This document shows positions 1 to 6,153 of a stretch of 6,595 bases of DNA, one piece after another; the first letter of the stretch is position 1, and every line of letters starts with the position of its first letter. This DNA comes from a bacterium. Lineage in GTDB: Bacteria; Planctomycetota; Planctomycetia; Pirellulales; Pirellulaceae. A model generated the notes under the pieces. It was not told the origin of the DNA, ran no database searches, and saw nothing but the letters and a program-made list of their open reading frames with translations. The stretch covers positions 1 to 6,595 of the forward strand of contig JAUIHJ010000474.1 of the NCBI GenBank assembly GCA_030432015.1, in the 5' to 3' direction. The position numbers were made by a program, and so were the translations under genes.

Positions 1-1411
1 GGGTGATCGTCTGGATCTCGTCGTCGCCGTTGACGCCGTCGATTTGATCAAACGTGGCGATTGTCGGACCGGCGGTGGTGATCAGACCCGTGAGGTCGAC
101 AAACGACGCACCAAAGGGCAAGTTTTCACCGGCCAGGTCACCCTGGTAATCGAGCAACCATTGGGTGAACGTATCGCCTGAGTCTGTGACGGAGCTCTTG
201 GTGACCACGACGTTACCGGGGCCAACATTGGCGAGGGCTTCGAGGGCCTGCTGGACTTCCGCCGCGGTTGCGTCAAAAGGAATGGGTGTGGTCGTCCGGC
301 GGATCGTAAAGCCGCCTACGGAGGACTCGACATCGATCGTGAAAGTTCCGCCGGTAACTTCGCCGTCACAATCACCTCCACCGCCCGCCGCGGTGCACAG
401 CCGCAGCTGGTGTTGCTCGTTGCTGCCACTGGCAGCCGTCGTCTCCTGCACATCCAGATCGATGCCGCCCTTTAACCCGGCCGCGTTGCCGGTGATACCG
501 GCGGCAGCACCGGAGCCGCTGAGCGTCACGTCCCACGGACCGCCAAACCCGCCGGTGACCAGCACCTGATTGGCGTTGGGGAGATTCTCAAGTGCCACTT
601 GAACCTGACTGGCGGACGCGTTAAAGGGGAGCGGAGAGGTGGTCTGTCCGCCAACCGATAACTGAAATTCGCCCCGCAGGAATTGTGGCGCGAGGGGGCT
701 CGGCAAACTCACGATGGCCCTCAACGGGACGCCTTCGTTGTCCACGTTGCCCACGTTGTCCACGATGATCACACCGTTGATACCACCGGTCAGCATCGCG
801 CCGTCCGCCATGATCAGCCCGTGTGACTGCAGGTCGAGAAATTCGACCGACCACGGTCCGCCAGCCGCTCCGGTTACGTCGATGCCGCCGTTGATCGCCT
901 GAATGCTGGGCAGCAACTCCAAGGCATCCTGGATGTCCGTTCGCGTGGCATTGAAAGGAAGGGGGGACGTGGTGTCCGTGCCGAATTCCAGTGTAAACGT
1001 GCCACCGCTGACGTAACGACTGCCCGACGGCGAAAGTGTCGGCAACGTGATCGTCTGGATCTCGTTGATGCCACGCTCAGGGTCCCCTGAGGCAGCACGT
1101 AGTACGTTGACTTCTCCGGCGTCTTGCGTCAGCAGCGCACCATCGGCTTGCAGTAAGGAAATATTTTGATCGGCGAGGGCTTGCGTAAATCGCACTGTCC
1201 AGGGGCCACCCGGATTGCCAGAGACGGCAACATCGCCCGCCGCGATTGTGCTGAGCGCCTCGAGACTGCTTTGCACGGAACCGGCCCCGGTCGCCGGCGC
1301 GTCGAAGTCGATGGCCCCCGTGATCTGGGCGACGCCAGCGGGATCTGTGAACTTGAGCCTGAAGGTGCCGCCGTCAGTGTTGGCCGGCAGCGTGATCGTC
1401 TGGACTTCTTC
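1..1411 (-). repeat. Tandem protein repeats (about 100-130 residues each) within the giant protein gene
   Basis: Four units can be read on the minus strand, starting near 1411, 1066, 730 and 421, and a fifth begins at 25 and is cut by the window edge. Each full unit opens with a strand like EIQTITLP (degenerate in units 3 and 4) and then has a GGTF.L.F-type hairpin, clearest in units 1, 2 and 4. Units 2-4 share the phrase (S/T)-P-(L/I)-P-F-(N/D)-A, and all four have a helix of the type VQ.ALE.L. Units 1-3 have GGPW.V, while unit 4 has the diverged TQWLLDYQ there. The DNA is mostly diverged, but the first strand of unit 2 and of unit 5 share 19 identical bases (3-21 and 1047-1065), and unit 1 shares 14 of these (1391-1404). 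This pattern suggests internal duplication with selection on protein structure. Confidence 0.85.
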
Positions 1412-2734
1412 GGTCGGTACGTTGCCGTTGGGGTCCGGGTCGAAAAACTGGATCTCGTTCAAGCGACCGTCAGGGTGCGCGACGATCCGGATTGTCTCGC
1501 CGTGATCCGAGCCCTCAACCACCAGCACGTCGTTGCCGTCACCGCCGTCGATTTCGGTATCCAGCGAGTTAAAACGCGAGTTAATCACAAACGTGTCGCG
1601 GCCCGCTTCGCCGAACAAGCGGATTTCAGCATCGTCTTTGGCGGTGAGAATGTCGAACGGTAGTCCGAATTCGGAATTCAGCTCGTCCAAGTATGCCGTG
1701 CCACCGCCAAGATTGATCGTGTCGTCGCCTGGTCCGGCTAGGGCGAAAATGTCGAGCCCCGTTAACTTCTCCAAGTTGATCGTATCGGGGCCGTCAAGCG
1801 TGGCGATGGATAACTTGTCCGAAATGAAATCTTGCGTGAAGAAATCGACAAACCCTGTCAGAATCTCGAATGCATCTTGAACCGGTCCTGGAAAAGCATC
1901 CGCGAGCTCACGCAATGACAGAGGCACGCCCAACTCGTCCAGTTGCAGGAATTCGATCACGTCAATGTTCAGCTCGGGCGGAATCTCAATGTCCGGCAGC
2001 CCAAAGGGCAAGTCGATGTCGACGATCGGATCGATGTCGATCTCAGGCACGAGCTGGCGCAAATCGAAATTCAAGATGGAGTCAACGACGCCCACAAAAT
2101 TTCCGAGCTGTGGAATCAGGTCGAGCAGTGCGCTGGGGTTGACGATGATCGCCCGGGCGTCGGTCAAGTCGATAAGCTGCCCAATGGCCGCCTTGATCTG
2201 CCCGTCGGTGATCTCAATTTCGAACGACAAGTCACCCGTCGCGAAGGCGACAAGAGGTCCCACGGCTGCACCGATGTCGCCGCCGAACGTAAAACCGGGA
2301 ACAAAGACGTCGATGACTTCCTTGGTGAAGACCAACCCCGTGCGGATCAAACTTACATCGCTGTCTTCATTCAGCAACAGGAACGTGTTGGCCAGATCGC
2401 CGGAAACTTCAATCTGGTTGACTTCGCCCGGGAAGGCGACGTAAACCGCGGATGCGTCGATGAAATCGGGCACGTCGCGGAGGGGCCCGAGCGCGGCCTG
2501 CGTGTCGGCAGGAAGCAGCCCCAGGAGATCGTCGATTACGCCTGCCGCCGTGCCAATTTGAGGTGGCACGGTCGTCACGCCGGCCAAAACCAGCCGGTCT
2601 TCCAGGATCTCCATACCGAGCGGTGTAAATGATCGATGCTTACGACGGCGTCGCTTGAGTGCGGCAGATGAAGGGAGTGACGTGGCCGTCCGCCGGGTGC
2701 TTCGCGCAGAACGCTCAGATCGTTTACGTCGCAT
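1..2734 (-). CDS. Giant LEPR-XLL-type repeat surface/extracellular protein, N-terminal 911 residues (partial, runs off the left edge)
   Basis: The frame is open without a stop from the ATG at 2734-2732 to base 1. An in-frame stop at 2803-2801 and no other start codon in between fix the start, which follows a good ribosome binding site. Residues 1-40 are rich in Arg and Lys, and the LEDRLVLA motif is at 44-51. No classical signal peptide is visible. Residues about 55-310 are acidic and aliphatic, with a run of Ile-Asp/Ile-Glu alternation at about 230-260. RTX-like glycine/aspartate motifs lie at about 331-406 (AGPGDDTINL, FGEAGRDTF, GGDGNDVL). From 442 on there are tandem repeats of about 100-130 residues with the cores EIQTITLP, PLPFNAT..VQ.ALE.L and GGPW.V.F. 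Such modules are known from large planctomycete proteins and, as I recall, from phage tail proteins. The only two cysteines (C780, C789) sit in an insertion in the fourth repeat. Likely role: exported structural or adhesive protein; this is inferred. The total length is unknown. Confidence 0.92.
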   Translation of the reverse strand, partial: MRRKRSERSARSTRRTATSLPSSAALKRRRRKHRSFTPLGMEILEDRLVLAGVTTVPPQIGTAAGVIDDLLGLLPADTQAALGPLRDVPDFIDASAVYVAFPGEVNQIEVSGDLANTFLLLNEDSDVSLIRTGLVFTKEVIDVFVPGFTFGGDIGAAVGPLVAFATGDLSFEIEITDGQIKAAIGQLIDLTDARAIIVNPSALLDLIPQLGNFVGVVDSILNFDLRQLVPEIDIDPIVDIDLPFGLPDIEIPPELNIDVIEFLQLDELGVPLSLRELADAFPGPVQDAFEILTGFVDFFTQDFISDKLSIATLDGPDTINLEKLTGLDIFALAGPGDDTINLGGGTAYLDELNSEFGLPFDILTAKDDAEIRLFGEAGRDTFVINSRFNSLDTEIDGGDGNDVLVVEGSDHGETIRIVAHPDGRLNEIQFFDPDPNGNVPTEEVQTITLPANTDGGTFRLKFTDPAGVAQITGAIDFDAPATGAGSVQSSLEALSTIAAGDVAVSGNPGGPWTVRFTQALADQNISLLQADGALLTQDAGEVNVLRAASGDPERGINEIQTITLPTLSPSGSRYVSGGTFTLEFGTDTTSPLPFNATRTDIQDALELLPSIQAINGGIDVTGAAGGPWSVEFLDLQSHGLIMADGAMLTGGINGVIIVDNVGNVDNEGVPLRAIVSLPSPLAPQFLRGEFQLSVGGQTTSPLPFNASASQVQVALENLPNANQVLVTGGFGGPWDVTLSGSGAAAGITGNAAGLKGGIDLDVQETTAASGSNEQHQLRLCTAAGGGGDCDGEVTGGTFTIDVESSVGGFTIRRTTTPIPFDATAAEVQQALEALANVGPGNVVVTKSSVTDSGDTFTQWLLDYQGDLAGENLPFGASFVDLTGLITTAGPTIATFDQIDGVNGDDEIQTIT
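1517..1744 (-). other. RTX-like Gly/Asp-rich segment in the giant protein
   Basis: Residues 331-406 of the partial protein contain three short motifs resembling the hemolysin-type calcium-binding nonapeptide G-G-x-G-x-D-x-L-x: AGPGDDTINL, FGEAGRDTFVI and GGDGNDVLVV. Only the last fits the consensus closely, and they are spaced about 30-60 residues apart rather than stacked, so a complete RTX parallel beta-roll is doubtful. In known RTX proteins these motifs bind calcium outside the cell, which fits an exported product. Calcium binding here is inference. Confidence 0.55.
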
Positions 2735-2741
2735 GGAGATA

Positions 2742-2748
2742 TCCTTTC
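2742..2748 (-). promoter_or_regulatory. Ribosome binding site of the giant repeat protein
   Basis: The minus strand reads GAAAGGA, a good Shine-Dalgarno match, followed by seven bases and then the ATG at 2734-2732. Because the frame upstream is closed by a stop at 2803-2801 with no other start codon, this site supports the chosen start. Confidence 0.75.
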
Positions 2749-3241
2749 GATGATTCGGTAGTCGCTTTGAGTTCTGTTTGATTTTTGTGCGGGACCGCTT
2801 TTAATTCGGCGTTGGGCCACCGATTGTAGAACGTCTCCGTCTTGTTTGCTCGCCTTGCCGTAGCATTCGAGCGTCTGCGGCTGACTTAACGTAACGAGAC
2901 GCAGGCGGGGCGGCGTGATCCGCGCCCGTGATTCAGAGTTGCCGCGTAACACTTGATAATGCGTCTGGCTGGCTGTCGCAACAACCAATCGGCTGAAGTC
3001 CCCAATAATTGGCCCGGATGACAATCTTCTGGCCGGCGAAACTCGGCTTCTCGCGCCGCAAAACCGCTACGACGCCACCTTTCATGGCGCTGATGTGCCA
3101 AATCCATCGAGGCAGTCGGCAGACCACTCGGGTACCAGAACAAATCGAGCGTAGGGTTTAGGTGCGTCGGCATGCGCGGAACTCGCACGGGGGGGGCGAT
3201 CGCACCGTCCCAATTGGTGGGTCGCTCGTGCTGATCCACGA

Positions 3242-3256
3242 CGTTGATCGTCAACG
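3242..3256. repeat. Short inverted repeat CGTTGA-TCG-TCAACG
   Basis: A perfect 6-bp inverted repeat with a 3-base centre lies about 118 bp upstream of the start of the DUF4347 protein gene. It could be an operator half-site pair or a small hairpin. No transcription factor can be assigned, and a match of this length may arise by chance. Confidence 0.3.
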
Positions 3257-3332
3257 CGTCCGGAAGAGGGAGATGAGTTGGCCATGTCTCTCCTCAGGTT
3301 AAAGCGAATAGGGCCCACCCGACGCGACATGC

Positions 3333-3346
3333 GCGGGTTGACCCGC
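3333..3346. repeat. Leader hairpin GCGGG-TTGA-CCCGC
   Basis: A 5-bp GC-only stem with a 4-base loop ends 27 bases before the GTG start and about 15 bases before the Shine-Dalgarno sequence. If transcription starts upstream, it would form in the mRNA leader. No T-run follows, so it is not a standard terminator. Any role in translation control is speculative. Confidence 0.3.
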
Positions 3347-3361
3347 AGGGTTCGGTAAGAC

Positions 3362-3368
3362 GAAGGGG
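3362..3368 (+). promoter_or_regulatory. Ribosome binding site supporting a GTG start
   Basis: GAAGGGG stands five bases upstream of GTG 3374. The frame is closed by TAA at 3356-3358, so no longer start exists. Starts further downstream would shorten the leader ahead of the conserved LEDR motif. This favours GTG 3374 as the true start. Confidence 0.65.
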
Positions 3369-3373
3369 CAAGG

Positions 3374-5920
3374 GTGGGCATACGTCAGTTGATCGATCGA
3401 TCGCGCGGCGCCGCCGGCAACGCGCTCGCCCGCATCTGCCTGCCGCCCAACGCAGATGCCTTCGCGCCTCCTCGCGCCCTTGATCTGTCCCAACTGGAGG
3501 ACCGGATCATGCTGAGTGCCTCGCCGGTCGGGGACCTGGCCTTGACCGGAGATCAGCCACTGGAGTCACCCCCAGTATCGGCCGTCACCACGGCACCTGA
3601 GCCACACGAAGCTCAAAGCGTTCCCGCGCCGGATAATCCATCCGGCTGGAGGGTCGAAACCCGCGTCGAACTCGTGTTTGTCGACCAGGGCGTTCGAGAC
3701 TATGAACAACTGGTTATGGATCTCTTGCGGGACGCCGACCCGGTTCGGCATTTCGAGATTGTGCTGTTGGACAGTACTCGCAACGGCATCGAGCAGATCA
3801 GCGAAACGCTCGAAGGCTTCCACGACGTGAACGCAATTCATCTGATATCGCACGGCACGGCGGGCAAAGTCAGCGTGGGCAATCTTTGGTTGAGCGACCT
3901 CAACATCGACGCCTTCGCAGGCGAGATTGCCGGCTGGAATGGCGCGCTTCGCGACGGCGCGGACGTGTTGATCTACGGATGTGATCTGGCGTCGACCCCG
4001 GCCGGCCGGACGCTCGCGGAATCACTTGCCGCGCTCTGCGCATGTGACGTGGCGACCAGCGATGACGGCACCGGTCATGCGCGCTATGGCGGGGACTGGG
4101 AACTGGAATTCACCACCGGCAAGATCGAAACCGAAATCGCCTTCGACCTGAATTTTCAGAATCGCTGGACGGGCCTTCTGGCAGTGCTGACGGTCGACAC
4201 CACCGTGGATCTGGTAGACGGTGACACAACGTCGACGGCGAATCTCATCGCGACACCGGGTCTCGACGGCAAAATCTCGCTCCGCGAAGCGATCCTGGCG
4301 GCGAACCGCACCGAGGGCCTGGATCAGATTCATTTCAACATCGGAGAGGGTGGAGTGCAGGCCATTCAACCGATGTCGGCCTTGCCTCCCATCACCGACG
4401 CGATCATCATCGACGCCACGACGCAAGCAGGGTTTGGCGGGACGCCGATCATTGAACTGGATGGCAGCTTGATCGACGACACGCCCGGCAGTTCCAGCGG
4501 GCTGACGATCCGAGCAGGTGGCAGCACGATCCGCGGACTTGTGATCACTCGATTCAGCGGTTACGGCATCGTGCTCGACGGCGGCGGCGAAAACGTCATC
4601 GCCGGCAACGATCTTGGTGCGGCGGTGGCCGGCCTGCTTGACGGAGGGAATGGTCGAGGCGGGATCAAGGTCATCGACAGCGTAAAAAACACGATAGGAG
4701 GTGTTGGACCCGGCACGGGCAACCGGATTGCGCATAACGGTGGCGCCGGTGTGGCCATCAGCGGCCTTTCGTCTGCGCAAAACGCCATCCAGGGTAACCT
4801 TATTTACTCGAACGCCGGTTTGGGTATCGATCTGAACAACGATGGGCCCACGAAGAACGACGTGGGCGACGAGGATGCCGGTCCCAACGGCTTACAGAAC
4901 TCGCCCGAATTGAGATCGGCGACGACCGATGGCGCGGAGCGTATTACGATCCAAGGCGAACTGAACGGTGACGCGAACACGACGTTTCGTATCGAATTCT
5001 TCTCCGGTCCGGCAGAAGTTGATAACCCACAGGGTCCCGGGCAGACCTACCTTGGCTTTGCGACGGTTACGACCGATGGCGACGGCCAGATTGCCTTCGT
5101 CGCGACATTGTTTGCCGAGGTCGCCGAAGGGGCCGTTGTCAGCGCCACTGCAACCGTTGATCTTGGTTTGGGCGAGTTCGGCGGCACTTCCGAATTTGCG
5201 GAGAAGATTACGGTGACGAAGGTCGCCGATCGCAAACTCCCGCCGCCCCCCGTCTCGCCGCCGGATGAAACACCGGGCGGCCAAGGGGAGCGAACGGACC
5301 GAGGAGGATCGGCAATGGCCGCCATCCTGCTGAGATCACCCGCCTCTCCGACGCCCCTTACGGGTGATTCCGCGTCGCCTGCCGCGTACGGCGTGGCGCG
5401 GGGCGAAGCGATTGCGACGGGCGAGATCTTTGTGGAGGCCAGCGATGATTTCTCCGGTGCTGCTGAGCCCTCCCTGAATTATGGCGCCAATGCGTTGGCA
5501 CCGAGAACGCTTCCCCCGCTTATTCGAGAGGTCGCAACGCAGGTGGCCGAGACCATGGAGGACGGTCTCACGTTTGTGCTCGACACGATGATGTGGCAGG
5601 ACCTTGACGAACTCAAACGACAGGTCGAGCACCACGGCGACCAATTGCCCGTGATCGCCGGATCGACGGCCGGCGTCTCGACGGTGGTCACGGCGGGCTA
5701 TGTGCTCTGGACGATCCGGGGCGGCTGGCTGGTCAGCAGCCTGCTCGCCCAAATGCCGGCCTGGCAACTGGTCGATCCTTTGTTGGTCCTGGAAACCCTG
5801 CGCGACGAAGATCTACTGGACGACGAGGGTCGTGAGGAAGATCAGCAAGTCGAACAGATGTTCGACGAACAGGCCAAGGTTGTGCAATCGGAAGCCGAAC
5901 CATCGCAAAGGGAACAGTAA
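3374..5920 (+). CDS. LEDR-motif surface protein with DUF4347, CSLREA/beta-helix and C-terminal membrane-anchor module (848 aa)
   Basis: Complete gene from GTG to TAA. LEDRIMLSA lies at residues 41-49. DUF4347 spans about 98-265 and contains HLISHG (H160-G161) and IYGCDLA (C203), placed like the His-Gly and Cys pair of clan CD (caspase/CHAT-like) peptidases, followed by the typical GGDWELE at 239-245. A CSLREA-type motif (ISLREAILAAN, 301-311) leads into a right-handed beta-helix (about 340-485) with rungs such as NTIGG, GNRIAHN and QGNLIYSN. Residues about 505-615 (LQNSPEL, TTFRIEFF, ATVTTDGDG) form the beta-sandwich module often found after such helices. A proline-rich linker (621-633) and a low-complexity stretch precede a C-terminal module (about 732-806) with GYVLW-TI-RGGWL and a DPL motif, then an acidic Glu/Gln-rich tail. 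Probable role: envelope-anchored, outward-facing protein for adhesion, glycan binding or self-processing; the exact function is unknown. It is divergent from the giant repeat protein and convergent with the downstream gene. Confidence 0.95.
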   Translation: MGIRQLIDRSRGAAGNALARICLPPNADAFAPPRALDLSQLEDRIMLSASPVGDLALTGDQPLESPPVSAVTTAPEPHEAQSVPAPDNPSGWRVETRVELVFVDQGVRDYEQLVMDLLRDADPVRHFEIVLLDSTRNGIEQISETLEGFHDVNAIHLISHGTAGKVSVGNLWLSDLNIDAFAGEIAGWNGALRDGADVLIYGCDLASTPAGRTLAESLAALCACDVATSDDGTGHARYGGDWELEFTTGKIETEIAFDLNFQNRWTGLLAVLTVDTTVDLVDGDTTSTANLIATPGLDGKISLREAILAANRTEGLDQIHFNIGEGGVQAIQPMSALPPITDAIIIDATTQAGFGGTPIIELDGSLIDDTPGSSSGLTIRAGGSTIRGLVITRFSGYGIVLDGGGENVIAGNDLGAAVAGLLDGGNGRGGIKVIDSVKNTIGGVGPGTGNRIAHNGGAGVAISGLSSAQNAIQGNLIYSNAGLGIDLNNDGPTKNDVGDEDAGPNGLQNSPELRSATTDGAERITIQGELNGDANTTFRIEFFSGPAEVDNPQGPGQTYLGFATVTTDGDGQIAFVATLFAEVAEGAVVSATATVDLGLGEFGGTSEFAEKITVTKVADRKLPPPPVSPPDETPGGQGERTDRGGSAMAAILLRSPASPTPLTGDSASPAAYGVARGEAIATGEIFVEASDDFSGAAEPSLNYGANALAPRTLPPLIREVATQVAETMEDGLTFVLDTMMWQDLDELKRQVEHHGDQLPVIAGSTAGVSTVVTAGYVLWTIRGGWLVSSLLAQMPAWQLVDPLLVLETLRDEDLLDDEGREEDQQVEQMFDEQAKVVQSEAEPSQREQ
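3665..4174 (+). other. DUF4347 domain with putative His/Cys dyad (within the surface protein)
   Basis: Codons 98-267. The domain begins with a hydrophobic strand (VELVFVDQGV), has the His-Gly motif at 3851-3856 and the Gly-Cys motif at 3977-3982, and ends near the conserved GGDWELEF. DUF4347 is widespread at the N-terminus of large exported proteins of planctomycetes and marine bacteria. The dyad layout (strand-HG, then strand-GC about 43 residues later) resembles clan CD peptidases. Catalytic activity is not shown by sequence alone. Confidence 0.8.
5567..5791 (+). other. Conserved C-terminal hydrophobic anchor module (within the surface protein)
   Basis: Codons 732-806. An amphipathic stretch with MMWQDLDEL is followed by a hydrophobic, Gly/Ala/Val-rich segment of about 20 residues (759-781) ending in GYVLWTI, then RGG, a second hydrophobic segment (SSLLAQMPAWQLV) and DPLLVL. 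From memory, the pattern AGYV.W..RGG.L..SLL...P.W...DPL is shared by the C-termini of many large planctomycete and marine gammaproteobacterial surface proteins. One membrane span with an amphipathic partner is likely, and the acidic tail of about 40 residues would then lie on the inner side. Confidence 0.7.
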
Positions 5921-6153
5921 TCGCCACTGAATCGCACTCGTCGGTCTCAATGGCCGAGCATAAATCGGGGATCATCGAGGGGCTGGCTCGTTGATGACCT
6001 CCCAGCAGTTCGGGTGGGAAAGCCAAGCTTGTCGGCCAGGGAAGTGCCGTCGGCAAGTGAAGTACCGTTCCCCGCGGACGCAGCTCCCCTGGCCCGGTGC
6101 GCACCAGGACTTCATGGCACAGTACACAGCATGACCGAATCGCTCGGCACTTG
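5921..6153. terminator. Convergent intergenic region with inverted repeats, possible bidirectional terminator
   Basis: Two genes end towards each other here. A bulged stem (TCATC-GAG pairing with CTC-gtt-GATGA, 5972-5997, 7-base loop) follows the upstream stop by about 50 bases. A longer-range perfect 8-bp pair, GGCCAGGG (6034-6041) and CCCTGGCC (6087-6094), encloses 45 bases, and the 10-bp palindrome GGTGCGCACC lies at 6096-6105. None is followed by a T-run, so classical intrinsic termination is not supported. The placement is what suggests a terminator. Confidence 0.3.

Larger units (their letters stand above)
2735..3373. other. Divergent intergenic region (639 bp), no convincing gene
   Basis: This stretch separates two divergently transcribed surface-protein genes, so both promoters should lie in it. 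No pair of -35/-10 boxes is convincing. A TACAAT hexamer on the minus strand (2828-2823) could be a -10 box for the left gene, but it lacks a good -35. Several short palindromes are present, at 3002-3012, 3210-3217, 3242-3256 and 3333-3346, and there is a run of eight G at 3189-3196. Open frames here begin with weak starts, lack ribosome binding sites and encode arginine-rich, low-quality sequence, so none is called. The length leaves room for long 5' leaders or regulator binding sites. Confidence 0.6.

Noticed and set aside
165..569. Plus-strand Pro/Ser-rich frame
   Set aside because: It is antisense to repeats 3 and 4 of the giant protein. The Pro/Ser bias is what antisense of Gly/Thr-rich coding DNA gives.
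1943..2632. Plus-strand open frame of 229 codons
   Set aside because: It is fully antisense to the giant repeat protein, whose frame has recognisable motifs, a start codon and a ribosome binding site. The plus-strand product has no recognisable domain.
2886..3254. Minus-strand open frame of 122 codons in the divergent intergenic region
   Set aside because: It needs a TTG start with no ribosome binding site, its product is rich in Arg, Pro and His without a known domain, and third-position base use is not clearly gene-like. It could only be rescued by conservation in related genomes.
3082..3381. Minus-strand frame overlapping the start of the surface protein gene
   Set aside because: It overlaps the convincing GTG start and its ribosome binding site, and the product is basic low-quality sequence with no recognisable motif.
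4022..4780. Minus-strand open frame of 252 codons
   Set aside because: It lies antisense to the DUF4347 and beta-helix part of the surface protein, is Arg-rich, and is explained as a shadow of a GC-rich gene.
5733..6104. Minus-strand frame of 123 codons over the end of the surface protein gene
   Set aside because: Its first half covers the conserved anchor module in antisense, it starts at GTG within a palindrome without a ribosome binding site, and nothing in it is recognisable.
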